The notes under the pieces were generated by a model that made no database searches, had not been told where the DNA came from, and saw nothing but the letters and a program-made list of their open reading frames with translations. From positions 1 through 45,299 of the IMG/VR virus record IMGVR_UViG_3300027659_000060: a stretch of DNA of 45,299 bases; one strand, 5' to 3'. Source of the DNA: a virus. The translations under genes were made by a program, and so were the position numbers. Shown piece after piece: positions 21,804 to 28,973 of this stretch (the first letter of the stretch is position 1; each line of letters begins with the position of its first letter).

Positions 21804-22499
21804 GTGAGTATCAAAAAATTAGTAACTGTCCTTGTTGGGTTTGCATTTTTTTCCGTTGGTTGTGGTTTACTCTTTGCTGTTGGAACTTCGTCTGCATCAT
21901 CAGAAGACAAAGTAACCATCTGCCACCGAACTAGCTCACAGACTAACCCTTACGTCAGAGAAACCGTAGATCGTTCCTCTATCAAAGAGGGCCACTCACT
22001 GCACGTTGGACCAATTTGGTCTGATGGAATTGAACCTTTTTGGGGCGACATCATTCCCCCATTTGAAGATTTTGCCGGGTATAACTGGACTGAAGAAGGT
22101 CAGTCTATCTGGAGTAACAAGTGTAATTTAGTCTCGCCAACTCCAACACCAACTCCAACTGAGACTGAGAACGAGACTGAGAGTCCAACTCCAACTCCTA
22201 CTGCAACCGAGACAGAGACTCCTACTCCTACTCCTACTCCGTCAGAGACAGTAACCGAGACTCCAACACCAGAGCCAACGGAGACAGAGACTCCTACTGC
22301 GACTCCTACGCCTACCACCACTGAGACTGTTGTCCCATCTCCTTCACCAGAAGAGACAACCCCAGCCCCAGCAATAAGTCAGGGCACGCCTCTACCAGGT
22401 GAACTACCTCAAACTGGTTTTCCAGCATTACTGATTGTCATTGTTGGATCTTTGATGATTATTACTGGAATTGCCACAGTGGTTGCTGCTACCGCATAA
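21804..22499 (+). CDS. LPXTG-type cell-wall-anchored protein
   Basis: The 231-residue protein starts at GTG 21804. An N-terminal signal peptide (LVTVLVGFAFFSVGCGLLFA) is followed by a ~75-residue domain with two cysteines, KVTICHRTSSQTNPYVRETV to SIWSNKC, similar to an ICH-T...NPY module of actinobacterial surface proteins. Residues ~115-190 are a Thr/Pro/Glu stalk. The end is a sortase signal: LPQTG at 201-205 and a hydrophobic helix, but no basic tail (it ends VVAATA). The protein should be exported and linked to, or held at, the host envelope. It lies at the end of the rightward block, eight bases from the converging genes. Confidence 0.75.
   Translation: MSIKKLVTVLVGFAFFSVGCGLLFAVGTSSASSEDKVTICHRTSSQTNPYVRETVDRSSIKEGHSLHVGPIWSDGIEPFWGDIIPPFEDFAGYNWTEEGQSIWSNKCNLVSPTPTPTPTETENETESPTPTPTATETETPTPTPTPSETVTETPTPEPTETETPTATPTPTTTETVVPSPSPEETTPAPAISQGTPLPGELPQTGFPALLIVIVGSLMIITGIATVVAATA
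22138..22320 (+). repeat. Low-complexity Thr/Pro/Glu-coding repeat
   Basis: Degenerate hexamers of the type ACTCCA/ACTCCT and GAGACT/GAGACA repeat throughout, encoding the PTPTPTETE stalk of the LPXTG protein. Such tracts expand and contract by slippage, so stalk length may vary between related phages. Confidence 0.7.
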
Positions 22500-22507
22500 A
22501 AGATAGT

Positions 22508-23050
22508 TTAGTAAGTCTGCTCAAACTTTAAGTGGTTGATCGGACCACGGACGCCTGTGCTGAATTCAGCTGATGCTTTTACCGCTTTAATTACGCGGTT
22601 CTTCGGCGACAGGTCGTCCGTGCTAAACAGCGATCCAAGAGCAGCGAGAGATCCATTACCAATTGCCATGTAGGGCTGCGTTGCTTCGTGGACGCTGTAG
22701 TCAGACCCGATTAGGAACAGTCTTCCTAGTGTTCCAACTAGGATTTCTGTTCCTTCTTCCATCTTCTCTCGTGTAGCTGTGCCTGGAGTATTTTCAAGGG
22801 TTTCAGCGATGTCTTGAACAAACTCAACAGACATAAAAGAATAAAGGTTACTAAGCGAAGGCACAGGAGGAAGGGAAGTATTATGAAGAATATTAAGCAC
22901 CCGAAGACTCTGAGAAACCCCGACAATATAGTCACCGTTAACCGCAATCTTTGGAGTTGAGATTGTCACGCAAGAACTATCGTCGCTAGCCTCTGAATCT
23001 GAGGCCATATGGATAATGCCATTGTGCACAAGCGCCGCGATGCAAGTCAT
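22508..23050 (-). CDS. Proteasome-beta/HslV-like Ntn hydrolase
   Basis: I choose ATG 23050 over the upstream in-frame TTG 23170 because it has GAGAGGA and makes Thr the second residue (MTCIAALV). After removal of Met, Thr1 is the N-terminal nucleophile, and the sequence gives D17 (HMASDSE) and K33 (TPKIAV), exactly the catalytic triad numbering of proteasome beta subunits. Later YMAIGNGSLAALG and TGVRGP fit the fold. The protein has 180 residues, close to HslV size, and no ATPase partner is encoded nearby. It may be a stand-alone protease or amidohydrolase. It has its own promoter (23088-23117) and converges on the LPXTG gene. Confidence 0.75.
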   Translation of the reverse strand: MTCIAALVHNGIIHMASDSEASDDSSCVTISTPKIAVNGDYIVGVSQSLRVLNILHNTSLPPVPSLSNLYSFMSVEFVQDIAETLENTPGTATREKMEEGTEILVGTLGRLFLIGSDYSVHEATQPYMAIGNGSLAALGSLFSTDDLSPKNRVIKAVKASAEFSTGVRGPINHLKFEQTY

Positions 23051-23087
23051 GCTATTTGTGTCCTCTCGGCTGCCTGTATTTAAGATA

Positions 23088-23117
23088 ATTCTACCAATAC
23101 TTACGGTCTTCCCATAA
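23088..23117 (-). promoter_or_regulatory. Minus-strand promoter for the Ntn hydrolase
   Basis: On the minus strand TTATGG (23117-23112), 18 bases, TAGAAT (23093-23088); TGG just before the -10 adds an extended element. A small hairpin (GAGCC 23127-23131, GGCTC 23140-23144) lies between it and the whiB stop. It supports the start at 23050 rather than 23170. Confidence 0.5.
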
Positions 23118-23162
23118 CACCCTTTAGAGCCCTTAGAACGGCTCACAGGGCCTCCTAAAGAC

Positions 23163-23561
23163 CTATTCAAGCCCTCTGGACCAGTTGTGTAGGTCTACAT
23201 CTGTCTGGTCCCAGATATCTTCTGTCCGCTTCTCCAATTCTGCGGATGCAGTACTCAGGTAAAGCTCAACTGGCTTCGGGGGATTCCCCGCCCTTATCGC
23301 CCTTGCCCGCTCTTTGTGGGCCTTTCTCAGAGCCGATACAGTCAGCCCTCCCCAGATACCAAAACGCTCCCCAGTCTGGAAAGCAGAAGCCAGACATTGG
23401 GGAGCAACAGTGCACTCAGTAAGACATATTTCTCGCTCAGAGAGGCTGTGACGACCGGGCTCAGGAAACCAAGACTCCGGATCGCTGCTACAGACTGCGT
23501 CATCTCGCCAGTGCGGATTTTTGCCTATTACCTCGGACAAGTCTTTATTCGGATTTGTCAT
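23163..23561 (-). CDS. whiB: WhiB-family iron-sulfur transcription factor
   Basis: The 132-residue protein starts at ATG 23561, overlapping the RuvC-like stop by four bases. It has the four cluster cysteines C24, C46, C50 and C56, and the family signature FGIWGGLT at 68-75 followed by a basic C-terminal segment (LRKAHKERARAIRAG) that contacts DNA. WhiB proteins are confined to actinobacteria and their phages and bind sigma factor region 4; phage copies can repress host whiB genes. The middle pair is spaced CX3C (CLTEC) whereas the family norm is CX2C. The C-terminal extension beyond residue 95 is also unusual. Confidence 0.85.
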   Translation of the reverse strand: MTNPNKDLSEVIGKNPHWRDDAVCSSDPESWFPEPGRHSLSEREICLTECTVAPQCLASAFQTGERFGIWGGLTVSALRKAHKERARAIRAGNPPKPVELYLSTASAELEKRTEDIWDQTDVDLHNWSRGLE

Positions 23562-24013
23562 ACCGGAAGCACGCCATCGCCCTTCCAACCAAGTTGGATT
23601 GCTCGGTACATACCATGTCTAATAGCATCATTAGCATGACCAGCGCCGCCCCTGTGCCACACGCCCGCATCCTTAATCATCTGATTAGTCACTAGACGCT
23701 TAGCTTGCGATGGGGTCTGCTCCACGTACGGAACACCATTTTTCTCTGAAAGATAGTGGGCTACCCCGAGAAGTCGCAAAGACCAGGGGCTCTGGGTCTT
23801 CTTCCCAGTCTCTGGAGTGATGATAAAGGACTCACACACGACCTCAGTAATGCCAGAGTGGGAGTCATTGACTGTGTTCTCTAGCCATTCCCAGGTCTCT
23901 TGAACAGTATTCTCTGCACTCTCCATGAGGACCAGAGAAGACTGACTGACATAGACCACGGCACACCCTGATTTCAAACCAGGATCTAGGCAGACTAAAG
24001 TACGGGGTTCCAT
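23558..24013 (-). CDS. RuvC-like Holliday junction resolvase
   Basis: The 151-residue protein has the RNase H-fold pattern of RuvC: CLDPGLKSGCAVV with the first catalytic Asp near residue 10, VCESFII with a Glu around 60, and GHANDAIRHG with a terminal Asp near 127. Resolving branched replication or recombination intermediates before packaging is the expected role. It lies 42 bases downstream of the DNA polymerase gene and overlaps whiB by four bases. Confidence 0.75.
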   Translation of the reverse strand: MEPRTLVCLDPGLKSGCAVVYVSQSSLVLMESAENTVQETWEWLENTVNDSHSGITEVVCESFIITPETGKKTQSPWSLRLLGVAHYLSEKNGVPYVEQTPSQAKRLVTNQMIKDAGVWHRGGAGHANDAIRHGMYRAIQLGWKGDGVLPV

Positions 24014-24055
24014 CCTAGAATCATACAGATAAACGCCCGAATAGTCCAGTCCGTA

Positions 24056-25855
24056 CTATTCGTACTTTTCGCCCCACTTGAGCAGAGGACCTTCAGACTC
24101 AGCAAGAATCTTGACTGAGTAGTCCGTTGTGTTAGACATAATATCGGGAATCTCACGCATAGCCTCATCTGCCAATTCGGCAGGAAGATCCACAAGGATT
24201 TCATCGTGTACCGGAACTACGAAGAACTCTCCGTATCCAGCCGAGTCAAGGTCAATCAACGACTTCTTAAAGATCTCGGCTGCATGACCTTGGAGTAGGT
24301 AGTTGACCAGACTGTACGTGCGGTCATTGTCACAGGGAAGCCTGCGCCCAAATGGCGTCAGTACATAGCCCTGTCCTTCGTACTTCTCTCGGTCAGACCC
24401 AATCCCTTCAACCCGCTTCATCATGTCCGCAATTCCTGGGTACTGAGTGTTGATAGCGTCCGCCACAACTTCCATCTGCTCAAATGGCACACCGGCACTA
24501 GCTGCCATCTTCGCAACCCCGGCCCCGTATGCCTTACCGTACATGACGTTCTTGACCAGCCCACGCCTCTTGTCCTTCTTTGAGAACTCAGGGTCTCCGT
24601 ACACAGCGGCTCCCATAGTTGTAAAGAAGTCACCGCCGTGCTTGTCCGCTTCGTTGAACGTCTCAATCAAGTCAAGGTCGTCTGAGAAGTGTGCCATCAG
24701 GCGCATTTCAACCTGAGCAAAGTCTGTACTGATCAGTACGTTGCCCTCTCGTGGGATAAACATATTTCTTACCAGAGCAGATCCACGAGGAAGTTGCTGT
24801 AGGGGAGGATTAGAAACTGACATACGACCAGTTCGTGCACCAAGAGTATTAATCTCGGCGTGCACAAGACCGTCCACGTCCATCGCTTCAATACAACCCT
24901 TGAAGTAAGTCTCAGCAGTCTTGCCGGACTCACGCATATCAATCACACTTTGCGCAAGAGTTGAAAGTTCTGGGCTTCCAGTGTTAACCCAGAAGTTGAG
25001 GTCGTCTTTAGTAACCTTCGGATTACCACGTGCTGTGCGCTCACGGATCTGTCCACCAAGGGTTTCAATCAACCCACCGAGTTGGATAGTGGAAGCAACA
25101 TTGATTCCGTACTTCTCTTCGCCCCACGTGATGACTTCATCATGGACCTTGTCAAGTCGCTCGTACTGCTCGCGTGCATAGTCTTGGTCAATCCGCATAC
25201 CACGGATTTCCATGCTTGATGCAATGTGGCGAACCGCCATATCTAAGTCGTACGCAGATCTAAATCTTCCGTCACCTGTAATCAGCGGAGAGAACTTGTC
25301 AAAGATTCCACGAGTAAGAACTGTGTCAAGCGCGCCGTACTGCCAGTACTCGGGAAGGTTGATTGGGACATCTCCCCATCCCCAGTTATTCTTTGCCATG
25401 ATTTCTTTGAGTGCGCCCTGACCAAACGAGGCCCTACGGTCTAAGTGCTTATCTGACAAAGCTTTAAGAGCAGCTGACTGGAGCGGGTCAATGATTCGTG
25501 ACGCAATCATCGTGTCGTGTGTGCGGTCAGTTGGGAAACGATAGCCGTCTCCATGAACGTACAGCCACCTTGTTTCGAACGCTAGGTTGTGCGTCATCCA
25601 CTCGCCGTCCCAGCGGTCTAACGTCTCAAGCGCAAGTCCCCGCCAGTCTTTCCACGGAATAGACCAACCCTGCTGTGCATCGCCAAACTGGATGAGTCTG
25701 AGTTCTGCCCCAGCATCCCAAGGATTAAGACCAGAAGTTTCTGTGTCCACAGCCAGACCACCGCGCACAGTACCAAGCCAATGCTTGAACTCGGCGGCAT
25801 CGTCCAGATTCTCAACGAGGTGTACTTTTACAGCCCGGAGATTAAATGCTGTCAT
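24056..25855 (-). CDS. polA: Family A DNA polymerase with 3'-5' exonuclease
   Basis: The 599-residue protein has an N-terminal proofreading domain starting with VDTETSG (D37, E39) and a complete family A polymerase domain: motif A LISTDFAQVEMR with D378, motif B RRGLVKNVMYGKAYG, and motif C PVHDEIL with H550-D551-E552. The 5'-3' exonuclease domain of bacterial PolI is absent, as is common in phages. The motif B helix has Tyr in the YGKAYG position, and the first residue after motif A's aspartate is Phe. It is the likely replicative polymerase, paired with the primases on the other strand. A promoter-like TTGAAG/TAAGGT lies just upstream. Confidence 0.92.
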   Translation of the reverse strand: MTAFNLRAVKVHLVENLDDAAEFKHWLGTVRGGLAVDTETSGLNPWDAGAELRLIQFGDAQQGWSIPWKDWRGLALETLDRWDGEWMTHNLAFETRWLYVHGDGYRFPTDRTHDTMIASRIIDPLQSAALKALSDKHLDRRASFGQGALKEIMAKNNWGWGDVPINLPEYWQYGALDTVLTRGIFDKFSPLITGDGRFRSAYDLDMAVRHIASSMEIRGMRIDQDYAREQYERLDKVHDEVITWGEEKYGINVASTIQLGGLIETLGGQIRERTARGNPKVTKDDLNFWVNTGSPELSTLAQSVIDMRESGKTAETYFKGCIEAMDVDGLVHAEINTLGARTGRMSVSNPPLQQLPRGSALVRNMFIPREGNVLISTDFAQVEMRLMAHFSDDLDLIETFNEADKHGGDFFTTMGAAVYGDPEFSKKDKRRGLVKNVMYGKAYGAGVAKMAASAGVPFEQMEVVADAINTQYPGIADMMKRVEGIGSDREKYEGQGYVLTPFGRRLPCDNDRTYSLVNYLLQGHAAEIFKKSLIDLDSAGYGEFFVVPVHDEILVDLPAELADEAMREIPDIMSNTTDYSVKILAESEGPLLKWGEKYE

Positions 25856-25887
25856 TTTTATCTTTCTTGTCGTTTGTCGTTTTGCTT

Positions 25888-25916
25888 ACCTTACCAGATC
25901 TAGAATACGTCTTCAA
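25888..25916 (-). promoter_or_regulatory. Candidate promoter of the polymerase gene
   Basis: On the minus strand TTGAAG (25916-25911), 17 bases, TAAGGT (25893-25888). The -35 lies inside the end of the upstream gene; the polymerase ATG is at 25855, with AGAAAG before it. Confidence 0.45.
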
Positions 25917-26382
25917 CCTTGTACGCTTGGGCGATGTTGCTATCAACGGCAGAAGCCTCATCCAACAGTTGCTCAGCCACGTTAGTCAGGTATCTCACAC
26001 CGGACTCGTTGTACTTGTACAGTGCGTCAACCACCCCAGTCGGGCTTTCTGAGACGGTAGCCCAGTAGCGAGGCATCTCAACATAGACTTCAATCTCTGA
26101 GAGAGATCCTGGTCTAGGTGGCTGACACTGGTTGCAAGGAGACGAGCCATCCTTAAGCGCAGGAATAGCAGTCTTTGGGGGCTTATTCCTAGAAACAACG
26201 TCGCAGCCTTGTGCGTGATAGACGCGGGTCTGTCCAATTCGGGACAAGATGTAGGCTCCGCCAACAGTGCGGTACAGGGTGAACTCAACCCAGCGAGGGG
26301 AGTCTTCTCGGTATGAGGAAGAGAAGGCTAGAAGGGCTCCGTCAAATCGGAGCGTCCTCTTGCCATTGAGGACCTCATACAT
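25900..26382 (-). CDS. Hypothetical protein with Cys/His pairs
   Basis: The 160-residue protein starts at ATG 26382 after CAGGAG. Residues 1-50 look like beta strands. The middle contains YHAQGCDVV and SSPCNQCQPPRPG, giving a His, a Cys and a CxxC that could bind zinc. The C-terminal third is helical and acidic. No family is recognised. It lies between the tail genes and the polymerase. Confidence 0.55.
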   Translation of the reverse strand: MYEVLNGKRTLRFDGALLAFSSSYREDSPRWVEFTLYRTVGGAYILSRIGQTRVYHAQGCDVVSRNKPPKTAIPALKDGSSPCNQCQPPRPGSLSEIEVYVEMPRYWATVSESPTGVVDALYKYNESGVRYLTNVAEQLLDEASAVDSNIAQAYKVEDVF

Positions 26383-26447
26383 CGTAAGACTCCTGTCATG
26401 GTGACGTTTGGTTAATCCTAGCAGAAAAGCCTAGGCAAAGCTTGAAA

Positions 26448-26711
26448 TCAGGCGTTTGGACGCTTAATTGCTCGTGAAATTCTTGGTGACTTGGGAGCCT
26501 CACCAGTATAGAGAGGGGCTGACTTTGGCTTAGAAACCTTCACTTCAGCCTTAGGAGCAGGGGTCTTCTTCACCTTTGCAGGCTTCTTCTCAGCCACAAC
26601 CGGCTCAACAGGGGCCTCAACAACCGGCTCCTCGGCGGTAACGACTTCTTCTACTGGCTGTTCAGGGGTCTCTTCGACCTCGCCCAGCAAGTTGTCCCAG
26701 TCAGTGCTCAT
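26448..26711 (-). CDS. Low-complexity acidic/Pro-Ala-Lys protein
   Basis: The 87-residue protein starts after GAGAGGA. Residues 1-45 are Glu/Val/Pro-rich (WDNLLGEVEETPEQPVEEVV), residues 46-70 Lys/Pro-rich, and the end is basic (SRISRAIKRPNA-like composition). It is almost certainly disordered, with a short N-terminal motif (STDWDNLLGEVE) that may dock to a partner. It lies between the tail fibre genes and the replication genes. Function unknown. Confidence 0.5.
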   Translation of the reverse strand: MSTDWDNLLGEVEETPEQPVEEVVTAEEPVVEAPVEPVVAEKKPAKVKKTPAPKAEVKVSKPKSAPLYTGEAPKSPRISRAIKRPNA

Positions 26712-26756
26712 TGTATTCCTCTCGTGAACGAACCCTATAAGTGTACCAGAAACAGC

Positions 26757-27515
26757 CTAGTATCTAGATATCCCATAGCCTCTTTTGTAACCGCAAGACT
26801 CAAGGATAGAGGCTGATCCCAGAGTCCAAGTTCCACTAGACCCACCAGTAGATCCAGCAACAAAGAATCTTACGCTTTCATTTGCTGACGGCAGGGACAC
26901 AGAGACAGGATAAAATATCTCTAATCCATCCTTCAGCATACTGAACTCATAGGAAGTTCCACCTGTATAGATAGCAACTATTTTGTAAGTTGCCACTCCT
27001 GAGAAACTTATGCTAGATACAGTTGTAGTTGTGGCAGTTCCGTTATGGGTTGCTCTTCTAGATAGAGTTAAATTGCTGTTGTAGTTACTGCAAAGAAACG
27101 CTACTCCGGCTAGACCAGGACTATTGAATCCCAATGCACTACCATTCCCACCAATAGCAGTTGAAGACTCTTGGCTTGCGTAAAGTATTCCAGCGCTAAA
27201 TCCGTCAGCTCCCGTTGCTGCGCTCATTGTAATATTAAATTCAAATGATTTCATTTCGTAAGTTGATTTAGTTACTATGTTTCCTACTTGAGACGTAGAT
27301 GTGGCTAGTGTTGCTCCTGCTGTCTGCAGGGCCGCCGTTCCATTATCTTCCCAGTAAGCACTGTTTGCTGTTCCTGGAGCAGGAACTTTTTCACACGTAA
27401 ATCCAGTAGGGGCAAAAACATTATTTGTTGTTACATACTCAAACGCATCTTTGCTTTCGGTAAATAAAATTCCATTATTTACTGTTACATACTCAAATCC
27501 ATCTTGGTAAGCCAC
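26757..27515 (-). CDS. Distal minor tail protein, lectin-like
   Basis: The 252-residue protein starts at GTG 27515, two bases after the preceding stop. The first ~35 residues hold an 18-residue tandem repeat (FEYVTVNNG and FEYVTTNNV). The remainder (ANSAYWEDNGTAAL to SGTWTLGSAS) is Ser/Thr/Gly-rich and beta-stranded, resembling a concanavalin-type jelly-roll that could bind glycans. Position at the 3' end of the tail cluster suggests a receptor-binding protein or fibre tip. Confidence 0.55.
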   Translation of the reverse strand: MAYQDGFEYVTVNNGILFTESKDAFEYVTTNNVFAPTGFTCEKVPAPGTANSAYWEDNGTAALQTAGATLATSTSQVGNIVTKSTYEMKSFEFNITMSAATGADGFSAGILYASQESSTAIGGNGSALGFNSPGLAGVAFLCSNYNSNLTLSRRATHNGTATTTTVSSISFSGVATYKIVAIYTGGTSYEFSMLKDGLEIFYPVSVSLPSANESVRFFVAGSTGGSSGTWTLGSASILESCGYKRGYGISRY

Positions 27516-27516
27516 T

Positions 27517-28380
27517 TTATGTCCAAGAAGTTGCTAAGGCTTTTACTGTTCCAGCCCATAGTGAAAGAGCAGCATTACTTGGATTAGTCAGTCTTAGAGT
27601 GAGTATGTTACTGATCGCACCAGGAGCTAAAGAGCTAATTGTTTGAGTGCTGGCAAATGATCCACCATTCAAATTTAGGGTGTAGTTACCGATCGCTGTT
27701 GGTGACAAATCGGTAAGAGTTGCCATGCTAACTACAACGGTATTGGAAGTTAGAGTTGAAGACTGATTTTTTACACGAAAAGAAATATCTGTCGTTGTAG
27801 ACCGAGTTTTATCTCCAAAATCAAAATGGCTAGCACTCACACGAGCATCCGATGTTGGGTGCCAAAGATCAAGCCTTGAAGGAGTTTGTCCCGAAGTTAG
27901 TGTTCCAAACACATGCCAAGATCCGACGTAGTCGTTTCTAAATCCACCAGAACCGAGATCTGGAATTCTAAGACCTCTAACCCCAGTCTGTGAGACAGAG
28001 TAAATATTTGTTCGGTAGTTTGTGTCTGCACTCCAGTTTCGAGCCGCAACCAAAGTTGACCATGTTCCATCTAAACCGTTTGTTGTGTCTGCGGAATATT
28101 GAACACGTTTTGTACTGCTGTCGTAGCAATTCAAAAACATACCAGTAATATCTCTCAGTTGAGGAAAGACCATTCCAATCCAACCACTACCTTGGTTTGA
28201 ATTCCAGTAAGTTCCACCGATATTTTCATCGTTTAGGGAACTCAATGCCCCACCGCTAGTTACAGTGTCTGTAATTGTTGAAGGTGTCTGTGGAGAGCCT
28301 GTTGTTGCTCCGCGCATCAAAACGGTGCCATCAAGGTGGTAAGCCATCCGGTGGTCTGGGTACGAAGAATAGACAGGCAT
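27517..28380 (-). CDS. Minor tail protein, discoidin/Ig-like
   Basis: The 287-residue protein has an AGGAG ribosome-binding site. Residues ~40-165 have the spacing of an F5/8 type C (discoidin-like) domain, with NIGGTYWNSNQGSGWIGMVF, and end in FRNDYVGSWHVFGTL. The C-terminal ~110 residues look like an Ig-like beta sandwich. Both are common carbohydrate- or surface-binding modules on phage tails. The adjacency of four such proteins suggests a multi-protein baseplate tip. Confidence 0.55.
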   Translation of the reverse strand: MPVYSSYPDHRMAYHLDGTVLMRGATTGSPQTPSTITDTVTSGGALSSLNDENIGGTYWNSNQGSGWIGMVFPQLRDITGMFLNCYDSSTKRVQYSADTTNGLDGTWSTLVAARNWSADTNYRTNIYSVSQTGVRGLRIPDLGSGGFRNDYVGSWHVFGTLTSGQTPSRLDLWHPTSDARVSASHFDFGDKTRSTTTDISFRVKNQSSTLTSNTVVVSMATLTDLSPTAIGNYTLNLNGGSFASTQTISSLAPGAISNILTLRLTNPSNAALSLWAGTVKALATSWT

Positions 28381-28388
28381 GTTTACTC

Positions 28389-28973
28389 CTACTGCGTACT
28401 TAGATCTATTGACACGATGCCGTACTGCGGTGATCCACTAACAGAGTCTACATCAATGGTGAGATAGTCCCCGTCGTCTAGATAGGTCTGTGTCATTGCT
28501 GTGGAAGTCTGAACAGCACTTGTAGCTGAACTCAGCACAAGCTTTGTAGAGGTAAATATTGTTGTACCGTTCCGGTTAATGTCAAAGGTAACTGTCGAAC
28601 TGGCAGCGAATGAGGCCCACACCCGCGAGAAGTAAAGGCGAGCACCAGTCTTGTTGTACCAGCGAAACACGTCCGCCTCCGCCGTAAGAACTTTTCCAAT
28701 GCTGTAGTCAAGAGAGCGTGTTTGAGCTCCAACTACATAGTCAGAAATTGCCCCGATGGCAATCATACGGTTGCCTTGGATTAAAACAGCGCAAGACTCC
28801 CCATCTCTTGGAGTAAAAGCACTTGTCTTAATAATTTCAATCGTGTTTGACACGTCACCATCAAACGTGACAATAACCTTCTTGTTGTCTGCGCTTGTGC
28901 CCACAACCCCCGCAAACTCAAGCCGAGGAGCACGATTTGGATCGTTACTAGAAGATGTTGAATAGTTAGCCAT
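28389..28973 (-). CDS. Minor tail/baseplate protein
   Basis: The 194-residue protein starts at ATG 28973, sharing its first base with the stop of the preceding gene. The N-terminal ~85 residues contain an OB-like strand series (VIVTFDGDVSNTIEIIKTSA, then CAVLIQGNRMIAIGAI) typical of baseplate hub proteins. The C-terminal half is a beta-rich domain with no known motif. It is located between a baseplate-like protein (28973) and the discoidin-like protein. Confidence 0.55.
   Translation of the reverse strand: MANYSTSSSNDPNRAPRLEFAGVVGTSADNKKVIVTFDGDVSNTIEIIKTSAFTPRDGESCAVLIQGNRMIAIGAISDYVVGAQTRSLDYSIGKVLTAEADVFRWYNKTGARLYFSRVWASFAASSTVTFDINRNGTTIFTSTKLVLSSATSAVQTSTAMTQTYLDDGDYLTIDVDSVSGSPQYGIVSIDLSTQ

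Noticed and set aside
22138-22320. CRISPR-like or satellite array
   Set aside because: The repeats are degenerate hexamers within a coding frame, without spacers.
22100-22321. Minus-strand Val/Gly/Ser repeat protein
   Set aside because: Antisense of the Thr/Pro/Glu stalk of the LPXTG gene; no ribosome-binding site.
23051-23170. N-terminal extension of the Ntn hydrolase starting at TTG 23170
   Set aside because: It would bury the catalytic Thr. A promoter and a ribosome-binding site lie inside this stretch, so the start at 23050 is preferred.
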